DNA from: Candidatus Krumholzibacteriota bacterium
Lineage (GTDB): Bacteria > Krumholzibacteriota > Krumholzibacteriia > LZORAL124-64-63
Assembly: GCA_022711765.1 (NCBI GenBank)
Contig: JAKLEB010000001.1
Span: forward strand, 127,186-191,185
Direction of reading: 5' to 3'
Length of the DNA: 64,000 nucleotides
Part shown: positions 44,647 through 53,094 of the stretch, piece by piece
Position numbering within the stretch: the first letter of the stretch is position 1
Layout: every line of letters starts with the position of its first letter
Notes under the pieces: generated by a model
Seen by the model: only the letters and a program-made list of their open reading frames with translations
What the model was told of the DNA's origin: nothing
Databases searched by the model: none
Made by a program: the position numbers and the translations under genes

Positions 44647-45450
44647 ATGCCGCGTTCCTTGACTGGCCCGCGTCGCCGTCGCTTGGCCGCCCGCCTGGTG
44701 GCAGCGGCCCTGCTCGTGGGCAGCGTGCTGCCCGCGTTCGGGATCGATCCGCAGACGCCGGCTGCCGGCCCCGCCGAGCCGCCGGCGTTGACGCTCACCG
44801 TGGCCGCGGCCGAGGGTCCCCGCGGCCTCGACGCGGCCCTCCGCATCGTCCTGTTGATGACGGTCATCTCGCTCGCGCCGGCGCTCCTGGTGACGCTCAC
44901 GAGCTTCACGCGCATCGCGATCGTGCTGGGTTTCCTGCGCCAGGCCCTCGGCACGTCGCAGGCGCCGGCGAATCAGGTCATCATCGGCCTCGCGCTGTTC
45001 CTGACCCTGATCATCATGGGGCCGGTCCTGACGCGCATCAACGACGATGCGCTTCAGCCGCTGCTGGCCGGCCAGCTCGACGAGCGGCAGGCGCTGGCGG
45101 CCGCCGAGGGGCCGCTCAAGGAGTTCATGCTGGGGCAGACCCGCGAGAAGGACATCGCGCTGTTCCTGGAGCTCACCGGCCGCCAGGCGCCGGACACCCC
45201 GGAGCAGCTGCCGATGCTGGTCGTGGTTCCGAGCTACGTGATCAGCGAGCTGAAGACCGCGTTTCAGATGGGGTTCGTCCTGTTCATCCCGTTCCTGATC
45301 ATCGACATGGTGGTCGCCTCGGTCCTGATGTCGATGGGCATGATGATGCTGCCGCCGGTCCTGATCAGTCTGCCGTTCAAGATCCTGCTCTTCGTCCTGG
45401 TGGATGGCTGGTGGCTGGTGGTGCGGTCGCTGGTCGCCTCCTTCCAGTAG
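44647..45450 (+). CDS. fliP: Flagellar export gate protein FliP
   Basis: A 267-residue membrane protein with a signal peptide (about 12-32) and four membrane segments. LTSFTRIAIVLGFLRQALGTSQAPANQVIIGLALFLT in outline and SELKTAFQMGFVLFIPFLIIDMVVASVLMSMGMMMLPP are classic. ATG at 44647 is used (GGAGGG ahead), because the longer frame to 44584 would begin within the sigma-54 promoter. Confidence 0.97.
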   Translation: MPRSLTGPRRRRLAARLVAAALLVGSVLPAFGIDPQTPAAGPAEPPALTLTVAAAEGPRGLDAALRIVLLMTVISLAPALLVTLTSFTRIAIVLGFLRQALGTSQAPANQVIIGLALFLTLIIMGPVLTRINDDALQPLLAGQLDERQALAAAEGPLKEFMLGQTREKDIALFLELTGRQAPDTPEQLPMLVVVPSYVISELKTAFQMGFVLFIPFLIIDMVVASVLMSMGMMMLPPVLISLPFKILLFVLVDGWWLVVRSLVASFQ

Positions 45451-45469
45451 CGATGCCACAGGAGTGACC

Positions 45470-45733
45470 ATGACGCCGGAGACCGTGGTGGAGATCGGAC
45501 AACACGCGCTGCGCACGACCCTGCTCGTCGCCGGGCCCATGCTGCTCGCGGGCATGGTGGTCGGCCTCGTGATCAGCATCATCCAGGCGGCGACCCAGGT
45601 GAACGAGATGACGATGACCTTCGTCCCGAAGATCGTCGTCGTGTTCTTCGTCATGGTCCTGAGCCTACCCTGGGCCATCGGGCAGCTGACCGCCTTCACC
45701 CGGGCGATGTTCGACCTGCTGGCCGGGATGTAG
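45470..45733 (+). CDS. fliQ: Flagellar export gate protein FliQ
   Basis: An 87-residue protein with two membrane segments: LLVAGPMLLAGMVVGLVISIIQAATQVNEMTMTFVPKI in outline, then VVVFFVMVLSLPWAIGQL. This is FliQ by length and motif (QAATQ-NE-TLTF-PK). GGAGTGACC precedes the ATG at 45470. Confidence 0.96.
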   Translation: MTPETVVEIGQHALRTTLLVAGPMLLAGMVVGLVISIIQAATQVNEMTMTFVPKIVVVFFVMVLSLPWAIGQLTAFTRAMFDLLAGM

Positions 45734-45737
45734 CCCC

Positions 45738-46520
45738 ATGGTCCTCGGGCTCGACACGCGCCTGGTGCTCTGTGTCGCGATCCTCGCGCTGCGCCTCGCG
45801 GTCCTTCTCGCGATGGCGCCCCTCATGGACGACCGGTCGGTGCCCCTGCTCTGGCGTTTGGCGGTCGCCGTGCCGCTCGCCTGGGCGCTCGCGCCGGCGG
45901 CGCTGCCGCACCTGGCCGCGCTGCCGGTCGCGCTGAGCTGGCCGCTCCTCGCGCTCGAGGCCGTCAACTCGCTGATCGTCGGCGCGCTCCTCACCTTCGC
46001 CATGAACCTCGTCTTCGCGCTGGTCCGGTTCGCCGGCGCGATCGTCGGCATGCAGGTCGGCTTCGCGATCGTCAACGCCTACGATCCGCAGACGGACTCG
46101 CAGATCTCGATCATCGGCCATTTCTACTACCTGCTCGCGGTCCTGCTGTTCTTCGCCCTCGACGCCCACCACGGCGTGCTGAGGGCGCTCGTGAGCTCGC
46201 TGGCCGTGGCGCCGCCGTTCAGCACTCCGGACTACGGGGCGGCGAGCCTGATCCTGCTGCAGGCCTACAGCCAGGTGTTCGCGCTCGGACTGCAGGCGGC
46301 CGCCCCGGTCGTGCTCGTCCTCTTGCTCGCGTCGGCGGCGATGGGTGTGATCGTCAAGACGGCGCCGCAGATCCACGTGCTCGTGGTGGGCTTCCCGGTC
46401 CAGATCGCGGCCGGCGTCTTCGTGCTCGGCGCCTCGCTCCTGCACTTCCAGGGCGTCGTGACCCGCGCGCTCTCGTCGACCGGCGACCTCCTCGAGCGGC
46501 TCCTGGCCGCTCTGACCTAG
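45738..46520 (+). CDS. fliR: Flagellar export gate protein FliR
   Basis: A 260-residue membrane protein with about six hydrophobic segments. MAPLMDDRSVPLLWRLAVAV, RFAGAIVGMQVGFAIVNAYDPQTDSQISIIGHFYYLLAVLLFFALDAHHGVLRAL in outline and GVIVKTAPQIHVLVVGFPVQI are typical of FliR. Only four bases separate it from fliQ, and there is no clear Shine-Dalgarno sequence, so it is probably coupled to fliQ. Confidence 0.96.
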   Translation: MVLGLDTRLVLCVAILALRLAVLLAMAPLMDDRSVPLLWRLAVAVPLAWALAPAALPHLAALPVALSWPLLALEAVNSLIVGALLTFAMNLVFALVRFAGAIVGMQVGFAIVNAYDPQTDSQISIIGHFYYLLAVLLFFALDAHHGVLRALVSSLAVAPPFSTPDYGAASLILLQAYSQVFALGLQAAAPVVLVLLLASAAMGVIVKTAPQIHVLVVGFPVQIAAGVFVLGASLLHFQGVVTRALSSTGDLLERLLAALT

Positions 46521-46553
46521 CCCCTCCGGGGCGCAGCCGGAAGGAGGTCGGAC

Positions 46554-47615
46554 ATGGCCGAGGACACCGCCGGTGAACGCACCGAGAAAGCGACACCACG
46601 CCGGCGCGAGAAAGCGCGCGAGAAGGGACAGGTCGCCCGTTCGTCGGAGGTCAACAGCTTCTTCACGCTGCTCGTCGGGACCGCGGCGCTCGCGACCCTG
46701 TCCGGCTACCTCCTGGACCTGCTGGCCCGCAACGCCAGCTACCTGCTGGGGCAGGCGCATTTCCTGGGGCCGTCGAACCTCTGCGGCGTCCGCTATCTGC
46801 TCGTGGGCAACGCCGAGGACTTCTTCTGGATCCTGGCGCCGGTCTGCGGCCTGGTGCTGCTCGCGGGCGTCGGCGCCAGCCTGCTGCAGGTGGGGGTGAA
46901 GCTCACGCCGTCGGCGATGGCGTTCCAGTGGGGCCGGCTGAATCCGGTCAGCGGCGCCAAGCGCCTCTTCGACAAGCGGACGCTCTTCGAGCTCGTGAAG
47001 AACGTCCTGAAGGTCGGCGTCATCAGCTGGCTCGCGTGGCTGGTCATCAGGAGCCTGCTGCCCGAGTTGAACGCGTCGGCCGCGCTGCCGGCCGACGCGC
47101 TGCTCGCGCTGGGCCGCCACGGGTATCTCAAGCTCATGGCGACCCTGCTCGGCTTCCTCGCCGTCCTGGCGATCCTCGACTGGACCTTCCATCACTACCA
47201 GCACGAGGCGGAGCTCCGGATGTCGCGGCAGGAGCTCAAGGAGGAATACCGGGAGTTCGAGGGCGACCCGCAGATCAAGGCGCGCGTCCGCGCGCTGCAG
47301 ATCGAGGCCTCGCGACGGCGGATGCTCGCCGAGGTGCCCCGCGCCGACGTCGTGGTGACGAACCCGACCCACTTCGCGGTCGCCCTGAAGTACACGCCGG
47401 GTCAGTTCGCCCCCGTCGTCGTGGCCAAGGGCGCGGACTACCTGGCCCAGAAGATCCGCGAGGTCGCGCGGCAGGCCCGCGTGCCCGTGATCGAGAACCG
47501 GGCCATGGCACGCGCCTTGTATGCCGAGGTGGACGTGGGGCACCCGATTCCGGAGCGGCTCTTCCAGGCGGTCGCCGAGATCCTGGCCTACGTCTACCGG
47601 CTGCGGAAGGCTTAA
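46554..47615 (+). CDS. flhB: Flagellar export switch protein FlhB
   Basis: A 353-residue export switch. N-terminus GERTEKATPRRREKAREKGQVARSSE in outline, four membrane segments, KEEYREFEGDPQIKARVR linker and the autocleavage motif NPTH (VVTNPTHFAVALKY, near residue 268), followed by RALYAEVDVGHPIPERLFQAVAEILAYVYRL. All features needed for substrate switching by FliK are present. AAGGAGG precedes the ATG. Confidence 0.97.
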   Translation: MAEDTAGERTEKATPRRREKAREKGQVARSSEVNSFFTLLVGTAALATLSGYLLDLLARNASYLLGQAHFLGPSNLCGVRYLLVGNAEDFFWILAPVCGLVLLAGVGASLLQVGVKLTPSAMAFQWGRLNPVSGAKRLFDKRTLFELVKNVLKVGVISWLAWLVIRSLLPELNASAALPADALLALGRHGYLKLMATLLGFLAVLAILDWTFHHYQHEAELRMSRQELKEEYREFEGDPQIKARVRALQIEASRRRMLAEVPRADVVVTNPTHFAVALKYTPGQFAPVVVAKGADYLAQKIREVARQARVPVIENRAMARALYAEVDVGHPIPERLFQAVAEILAYVYRLRKA

Positions 47616-47634
47616 TTTGCTGTAGGAGCGCGAG

Positions 47635-49749
47635 TTGGATCAGGAAAAGGTCATCAGTCGGGACCTGGTGCTGGCCAACAGCAACATCATGAGCGCGGTG
47701 GCCGTCCTGGTCATTCTCTCGCTCATGGTGATCCCGGTCTCGCCGGTCCTGCTCGACGTCATGTTGACCTTCAGCATCGCGATGTCCGTGGTCGTGATGC
47801 TGGTCGCGCTCTATCTCAAGGAACCGCTGCAGTTCAGCACGTTCCCGTCGCTGCTGCTCGTGCTGACGCTCTACCGGCTGTCCCTGAACATCGCCAGCAC
47901 GCGTCTCATCCTCAGCCGCGGCCAGGCCGGGCAGGTCATCCAGAGTTTCGGCGACTTCGTCATCGGCGGCAACTACGTCATCGGTGTGATCGTCTTCGTG
48001 ATCCTCGTGATCGTCAACTTCCTCGTGATCACCAAGGGCGCGACCCGCATCGCCGAGGTCGCGGCGCGATTCACCCTGGACGCGATGCCGGGCAAGCAGA
48101 TGGCGATCGACGCCGACCTGAACGCCGGCCTGATCACGGAGAAGGAGGCGCGCCAGCGCCGCGCGAAGATCGGATCGGAGGCCGAGTTCTTCGGCGCCAT
48201 GGACGGCGCCAGCAAGTTCGTGCGCGGCGACGCGATCGCCGGCATCATCATCACGATCATCAACGTCGCCGGCGGTTTCGTGATCGGGATGACCCAGCTG
48301 GACATGTCCGCGAGCGAGGCCCTCGGGCGCTTCACTCTCTTGACCGTCGGCGACGGCCTCGTGAGCCAGATCCCGGCGCTGCTCGTCTCGACCGCGGCCG
48401 GTCTGGTCGTCACCCGCAGCAGCAGCGATCTGAACCTGGGCCAGGCCGTCACCTTGCAGATCTTCCGGCAGCGCAAGGCGCTCGACATCGCGGGCGCGGC
48501 GCTCGGCGCGCTCGCGCTCATCCCCGGCCTGCCGACCGTGCCGTTCCTGCTGCTGGCCGCGGTCACCTTCGGCGGCGGGCGGATCCTCGGCCGCCGGGTC
48601 GCCGCGGTCGACGCGGCGATGGCCGACGCCGAGTCGGCCGCGGCCGCCGCCGCCGCGCCGGCCGCGGCGACGGGGCCGCGCGGCGAGGACCTCTTCGTCC
48701 TCGACCGGCTCGAGCTGGAGATCGGCTACGGCCTGATCGGCCTGGTCGACGAGCCGCGCGGCGGCGACCTGCTGCAGCGCATCGGCAACATCCGCCGCCA
48801 GATCAGCGCCGAGCTGGGCGTCTTCATCCATCCGATCCGCGTCCGCGACAACCTGCAGCTGCAGGCCGGCGAATACGTGATCAAGCTGAAGGGCGTGCCG
48901 GTGGCGCGGGCGGAGCTGCGGCCCAACCAGCTGCTCGCGATGAGCACGCGCCCGGACGCGGGGGAACTCGCGGGCAGCCCGACCGTGGAACCCGCGTTCA
49001 ACTTGCCGGCCGTGTGGATCGAGACCGAGCGGCGGAGAGAGGCGGAGGCCGAGGGCTACACCGTGGTCGAGGCGCCCGCGGTCCTGGCGACCCATCTCTC
49101 GGAGATCATCCGCAGCCAGGCGGACGAGCTGCTCAGCCGTCAGGACGTGCGGGACATGTGCGAGTCCGTCCGCGAGTTCGCTCCGGCGCTCGTGGAGGAG
49201 CTCATTCCCGACAAGCTGCCCGTGAACACGCTGCACAACGTCCTGCGGGCGCTCCTGCACGAGCGGATCCCCGTCCGCGATATCGTCACGATCCTGGAGA
49301 CCCTGGCCAACCACTACGCGCCGCACGCCGGCGTCGACTACCTGACCGGCAAGGTCCGCGAGGCGCTGTTCCGGACCATCAGCCAGCTCTACACCGAACC
49401 GGATGGCGCGATCCACGTGATCAGCCTGCACCCCGAGACCGAGCACGCGATCCTCGAGGCGTCGCGACAGAGCGAACAGAGCGGGCAGGTCGTCCTCAAT
49501 CCGCGCTTCACCCAGGAATTCATGGGCCGCCTGGACGCGGCCCTGCGGGCGGCCTACAGCTCCGGCGCGCCGCCGGTCCTGCTCGTGCCGACTCCGGTCC
49601 GCTTCTTCGTCAAGCGGTTGATCGAACCCACGTACCCGAACCTGGCCGTCATGGGCTACACCGAGGTCTCGCCCTCCGTGCGCATCCAGTCGGCCGGAAC
49701 GGTGGTCACCCATGGACACGCTCAGCCCGAACACCAGGGCGTCGGCTGA
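47635..49749 (+). CDS. flhA: Flagellar export gate protein FlhA
   Basis: A 704-residue export gate subunit with eight membrane segments in the first 330 residues. The FHIPEP-type region is present: LYRLSLNIASTRLILSRG, RFTLDAMPGKQMAIDADLNAG and AEFFGAMDGASKFVRGDAIAG. The cytoplasmic domain has DNLQLQAGEYVIKLKGVPVARAEL and LVPTPVRFFVKRLIEPTYPNLAVMGYTEV. Start TTG at 47635, GTAGGAG ahead. The 3' end overlaps flhF by 38 bases. Confidence 0.96.
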   Translation: MDQEKVISRDLVLANSNIMSAVAVLVILSLMVIPVSPVLLDVMLTFSIAMSVVVMLVALYLKEPLQFSTFPSLLLVLTLYRLSLNIASTRLILSRGQAGQVIQSFGDFVIGGNYVIGVIVFVILVIVNFLVITKGATRIAEVAARFTLDAMPGKQMAIDADLNAGLITEKEARQRRAKIGSEAEFFGAMDGASKFVRGDAIAGIIITIINVAGGFVIGMTQLDMSASEALGRFTLLTVGDGLVSQIPALLVSTAAGLVVTRSSSDLNLGQAVTLQIFRQRKALDIAGAALGALALIPGLPTVPFLLLAAVTFGGGRILGRRVAAVDAAMADAESAAAAAAAPAAATGPRGEDLFVLDRLELEIGYGLIGLVDEPRGGDLLQRIGNIRRQISAELGVFIHPIRVRDNLQLQAGEYVIKLKGVPVARAELRPNQLLAMSTRPDAGELAGSPTVEPAFNLPAVWIETERRREAEAEGYTVVEAPAVLATHLSEIIRSQADELLSRQDVRDMCESVREFAPALVEELIPDKLPVNTLHNVLRALLHERIPVRDIVTILETLANHYAPHAGVDYLTGKVREALFRTISQLYTEPDGAIHVISLHPETEHAILEASRQSEQSGQVVLNPRFTQEFMGRLDAALRAAYSSGAPPVLLVPTPVRFFVKRLIEPTYPNLAVMGYTEVSPSVRIQSAGTVVTHGHAQPEHQGVG

Positions 49750-50863
49750 TACCGCCGCCGTCGTCGAGGCGCCGACCCTCAAGGAAGCCCTGCGGCAGGT
49801 CCGCGCGCGCTACGGCGACGAGGCGCGCGTGATCCGCAGCCGGGCGCTGACGCGGCGCCAGCCGGGCGGACTCGGCCAGCAGAAGGTCGTCGAGGTGCTC
49901 GTCGAGCCGGCGACCGGGGGCCGGCGGCTCGGCCGGATCGTCGAAGCGCCGCCGCCGGCGGCGGCGGCCGGTCGCCGCCGCTCGCTGGCGCGCGAGATCG
50001 CCGCGGAGGTGGAGCGGATCGAGGACCTCGTCCGGCAGATCGCCGTCGACCAGGCCGGCCGGACGGGCCGGCGTCGCCCGCTGCGGGGCAATCCCGTCGG
50101 CGAGGCTCTCGTCGCGGCCGGTGCCGATCCCGGCGTGGTCGTGCGCCTGTGCGAGCGCTGCCAGGCCGAGACCGGCTCGAGCTCCCGCGACCGGACCGCG
50201 ATGCTGCAGTACCTGGCGCGCAGCCTCCCCACCGGACGCGGCACCTGGCAGGACTTCGCCGGGACGCACGTGTTTCTCGGCGCTCCGGGCTCGGGGCGGA
50301 CCGAGCTGGTGCTCGCGGCCGCCGGCAGCCTGGCGGGGGCCGGCCGGCAGATCCTCGTCCTGAGCGTCCTGCCGCGACACGGCGGCGAGGTGCGGCGTCT
50401 TCAGGCCGAAGCGGCGAAGCACGGCTACGATGCGGCGGTCATCCAGAAGCCGCGCCAGCTCGCGTCGGCCGCGGAGCACCTCGACGGCTACGACGCGGTC
50501 CTGCTGGACGCGCCCTCGTTCGCGGCCGCGCACGGGTCGCCGGACGACGGACTGCGGCGCGACATCGTCCAGAATCCGGCCTTCCACCGCCATCTCGTGT
50601 TCCCGCTGGACCGGGACCTGCGGGATTGCCGGTCGCTCTTCGAGGAGGCCCGCGCCTGGAACTGCGACTGGCTGGCGTTGAGCCGGGTCGACCAGACGGA
50701 CCAGCGCGGCAAGATCCTCGACCTGCTGGATCGCCTGCCGCTGCCGGTCTCGCTCGTCGGCGACCCCCAATGGCCGGCCGGCTCGGCGCGCATCGCCGAC
50801 CCCGGCCTGTTGACGGACCTGATCCTGGGCTCCGCGCGGCGGCACGCCGTGGCGGGCGGCTAG
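49712..50863 (+). CDS. flhF: FlhF-like protein with degenerate GTPase motifs
   Basis: A 383-residue protein in the flhF position. The N-terminal part (TLKEALRQVRARYGDEARVIRSR) is the usual FlhF start, and a helical N domain follows (LVRQIAVDQ to RSLPTG). The SRP-type GTPase domain has the right layout but lost motifs: P-loop GAPGSGRTEL (Arg for the essential Lys, near residue 195), VLPRHGGEVRRL where DTYRxAAxEQL is expected, LLDAPSF for DTAGR, and LSRVDQ for TKLDE. It probably cannot hydrolyse GTP. FlhF normally sets flagellum position with FlhG, for which no gene is present. Confidence 0.83.
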   Translation: MDTLSPNTRASADTAAVVEAPTLKEALRQVRARYGDEARVIRSRALTRRQPGGLGQQKVVEVLVEPATGGRRLGRIVEAPPPAAAAGRRRSLAREIAAEVERIEDLVRQIAVDQAGRTGRRRPLRGNPVGEALVAAGADPGVVVRLCERCQAETGSSSRDRTAMLQYLARSLPTGRGTWQDFAGTHVFLGAPGSGRTELVLAAAGSLAGAGRQILVLSVLPRHGGEVRRLQAEAAKHGYDAAVIQKPRQLASAAEHLDGYDAVLLDAPSFAAAHGSPDDGLRRDIVQNPAFHRHLVFPLDRDLRDCRSLFEEARAWNCDWLALSRVDQTDQRGKILDLLDRLPLPVSLVGDPQWPAGSARIADPGLLTDLILGSARRHAVAGG

Positions 50864-50872
50864 GAGCCACGC

Positions 50873-51205
50873 ATGCGGAGACTGGTCCAGACGATCGCGC
50901 TCGCCGCCGCGCTGGTCGCGCTCGCCCTCGGCGTGTGGCGAGACTACGGTCCCTACACCGCGATCAAGCAGGCCGCCCTCGCCTACGTCGCGGCGTACTT
51001 CCTGAGCGCGCTCGTCGCGCTGGCGGCCAAGGCGGCCCTGAACGCTCTGCGCGACCCGGAGCCGCCTCCCGAGCCGGATGCCCGCGAGCTGCGGCGCCAG
51101 AAGCGGAAGCTGGCCGCCTCGCGCGCGGCGCCGGCGGCGCCGGCGGCGCCGGCGGCCGCGTCCGCCGTGGGCTCGCCGGAGCCGGTGGAGGCGCCGAAGA
51201 GCTGA
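50873..51205 (+). CDS. Small two-pass membrane protein in the flhG position
   Basis: A 110-residue protein of unknown family. Two membrane segments (about 6-22 and 35-55) are followed by a charged stretch (DPEPPPEPDARELRRQKRKL) and an Ala/Pro tail encoded by a nine-base tandem repeat (51126-51157). It lies 9 bases after flhF, where flhG/ylxH is found in most clusters, and has no similarity to the MinD-like FlhG (no Walker motif, much too short). Co-transcription with flhF is likely; its stop is three bases before the fliA sigma-54 promoter. Confidence 0.65.
   Translation: MRRLVQTIALAAALVALALGVWRDYGPYTAIKQAALAYVAAYFLSALVALAAKAALNALRDPEPPPEPDARELRRQKRKLAASRAAPAAPAAPAAASAVGSPEPVEAPKS
51126..51157 (+). 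repeat. Nine-base tandem repeat in a small membrane protein gene
   Basis: About three and a half copies of GCCGGCGGC in frame, coding a Pro-Ala-Ala tail. Such repeats can change copy number without frameshift (9 is divisible by 3). Confidence 0.7.
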
Positions 51206-51207
51206 GC

Positions 51208-51225
51208 CTGGCACGGAATCTGCAC
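51208..51225 (+). promoter_or_regulatory. Sigma-54 promoter before fliA
   Basis: CTGGCACGGAATCTGCAC: GG at 51210-51211 and GC at 51222-51223, ten bases apart, with the full TGGCACG element and CTGCA for TTGCA. Transcription would begin near 51235, 27 bases before the fliA ATG. It places sigma-28 synthesis under sigma-54 control. Confidence 0.8.
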
Positions 51226-51261
51226 TTAGATGGCTGACCCGGACCCCGAAAGGCGGCGACA

Positions 51262-52248
51262 ATGACCGACATCGCTCCGATCGCCTACCTGGAAATCTGG
51301 CGGCGCTACGCCACGCAGGATTGCCAAGAGGCGCGTCAGGAACTCGTCCGCAAGTACGCCCGGATCGTCAAATACGTGGCCGGTCGCATGGCCATCGGCC
51401 TGCCGCACTACGTGGAGTTCAATGATCTCGTCTCGGCGGGCCTGCTCGGCCTGATCCAGGCGATCGACAACTTCGACTACCAGCGAGGCATCAAGTTCGA
51501 AACCTACGCGATTCCCCGCATCCGCGGCGCGATCCTGGACGAGCTGCGCAGCCAGGACTGGTTCCCGCGCTCGCTCCGGCGCAAGGCCAAGCAGATCGAG
51601 GAGACGTACGCGACCCTGGAGGCGCGCCTCGGTCGCCCGGCAACCGACCAGGAGGTCGCGGACGCGCTGCAGATCGACGTCGCCGAGCTCGACGGCCTGC
51701 TGGGCGAGGTCGCGATCGCGACCATCATGTCGCTGGATGCCGACGCTTCGGCCGACGACAGCGACCAGTCCACGAGCCTCGGGGACTACCTGCCCGATCC
51801 GCGGGCCGAGGACATGGAACGGGTCATCGCCGCGCAGGAGATGCGGGAGCTCATCGCCCAGCGCATGGCCGAGCTGCCCGAGAAGGAACAACTCGTCCTC
51901 GTGCTCTACTACTACGAGGAGCTCACGCTCAAGGAGATCGGCGAGATCCTGGACGTCACCGAGAGCCGGGTCTGCCAGATCCACACGAAGGCGATCATGC
52001 GCCTGAAGGGGAAGATCCAGCGGCACGAGGGCCGGCGCTCGATCGGCAGGCTGACCGCGGAGATCCGCCGGCGGCGCGAGCCCGGCGGCGTCGACGACGG
52101 CGAGCCCGAGACCGCGACCGAGACCGAGACAGTCGCGGGCTCCGCGCGCCGGACGAGCCGCGAGACGGTGGACCTGACGGCGTGCCTGGCGCTGGCGCCC
52201 CTCGCGACCGCGCTGCTGGCCGCCACCCTCGGCGGGTCGGGGGCGTAG
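51262..52248 (+). CDS. fliA: Sigma-28 factor FliA with C-terminal hydrophobic tail
   Basis: A 328-residue sigma factor for late flagellar genes. Region 2 reads YVEFNDLVSAGLLGLIQAIDNFD and KFETYAIPRIRGAILDELRSQDW; region 3 GRPATDQEVADALQ; region 4 MAELPEKEQLVLVLYYYEELTLKEIGEILDVTESRVCQIHTKA in outline. The family ends near residue 255. Here follow an acidic, Thr/Glu-rich linker (about 255-300) and a hydrophobic stretch LTACLALAPLATALLAATLG (about 305-324), so the C-terminus could bind a membrane or another protein. Own sigma-54 promoter; FlgM at 21002 is its likely antagonist. Confidence 0.93.
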   Translation: MTDIAPIAYLEIWRRYATQDCQEARQELVRKYARIVKYVAGRMAIGLPHYVEFNDLVSAGLLGLIQAIDNFDYQRGIKFETYAIPRIRGAILDELRSQDWFPRSLRRKAKQIEETYATLEARLGRPATDQEVADALQIDVAELDGLLGEVAIATIMSLDADASADDSDQSTSLGDYLPDPRAEDMERVIAAQEMRELIAQRMAELPEKEQLVLVLYYYEELTLKEIGEILDVTESRVCQIHTKAIMRLKGKIQRHEGRRSIGRLTAEIRRRREPGGVDDGEPETATETETVAGSARRTSRETVDLTACLALAPLATALLAATLGGSGA

Positions 52249-52263
52249 GGAAAGGACGCGGCG

Positions 52264-52593
52264 ATGGCCGGCGACGGGGTCTCCATCCAGACCACCCTGG
52301 TCCAGCTCGGGAACGTGGCCAACGCGCAGAGTCGTAGTCAGCAAGCGGGAGCCGCCGGTCCGGGACAGGCGACGCCGCTGCCGAAGGAAGAGGCCCAGCC
52401 GCTGCAGAAGGTCCGCGAGGGCGAGAAGGCCGAGAAGAAGCGGGTGGACCGAGAGGACGAGCACAAGGATCGGCGCGGCCGCCGGTCCCGGAACTCGGCC
52501 GGGGACGCCGGGGACGGGGTCGACGACGAGGCGGACGACGCGACCGAGACGACCCAGCCCGGTCTCGGCGGTCTGGTGGACACCAAGGCGTAG
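52264..52593 (+). CDS. Small charged protein of the fliA-downstream type
   Basis: A 109-residue, very hydrophilic protein with no membrane segment. The start (VSIQTTLVQLGNVANAQSRSQQAGA) and the Lys/Glu/Asp/Arg-rich middle (EGEKAEKKRVDREDEHKDRRGRR) resemble the small disordered proteins encoded after sigma-28 genes in clostridial and other flagellar clusters. No function is known. It lies 15 bases after fliA and 38 before a membrane protein gene, in the same unit. Confidence 0.6.
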   Translation: MAGDGVSIQTTLVQLGNVANAQSRSQQAGAAGPGQATPLPKEEAQPLQKVREGEKAEKKRVDREDEHKDRRGRRSRNSAGDAGDGVDDEADDATETTQPGLGGLVDTKA

Positions 52594-52631
52594 CGGCCGG
52601 GCACTGCCGGCCGCGCGCGAGGAGGACGGCG

Positions 52632-53054
52632 ATGGACCTGAGCCGCAGCCTGGAACTGGCCGCCGCGCGCGGTTCCATCTTCTGGATCGCGACCTGCGCC
52701 GTCGCCCTCGGGATGGCGCTGCTCGCGGCATCGCTGGTCCAGATGGCGCGGCGGCGGAAGGCCCACGGCTGGTCGATCCGGCTTCCGCGGCGGCGCCGGC
52801 CGAAGCCGGAGCGGGGCCAGGCGACCGCCCCGGCCGAGGTCTACTGTCCCGCCGGACCGGCGCTGTCCGTCGCCGCGGGCCAGGCCGCGGAGGAGCCCTC
52901 GCTGGCCTTGCTGTTGCGGCGCCTCCAATCCGCTGGCGACCGCCTCGAGGAGATCGCGGCGGACCTGGCGAGCGATCGCTTCCTGCCGGACGAATCTATC
53001 CTTAAAGAAGAGTCGCACGACGTCGAATACGTCTTCAAGGCCTGCGGTCCGTGA
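52632..53054 (+). CDS. Single-pass membrane protein after fliA
   Basis: A 140-residue protein with one N-terminal membrane segment (about 16-38), a basic stretch (RRRKAHGWSIRLPRRRRPKPERG) and a helical C-terminus (SLALLLRRLQSAGDRLEEIAADL). The place and architecture recall YlxL/SwrB of Bacillus, encoded after sigD, but sequence similarity is not evident. GAGGAGG precedes the ATG. Confidence 0.6.
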   Translation: MDLSRSLELAAARGSIFWIATCAVALGMALLAASLVQMARRRKAHGWSIRLPRRRRPKPERGQATAPAEVYCPAGPALSVAAGQAAEEPSLALLLRRLQSAGDRLEEIAADLASDRFLPDESILKEESHDVEYVFKACGP

Positions 53055-53094
53055 GGGACCGCCGGGCGGCGACCTCAGCGGCCTGGAGCAGGGA

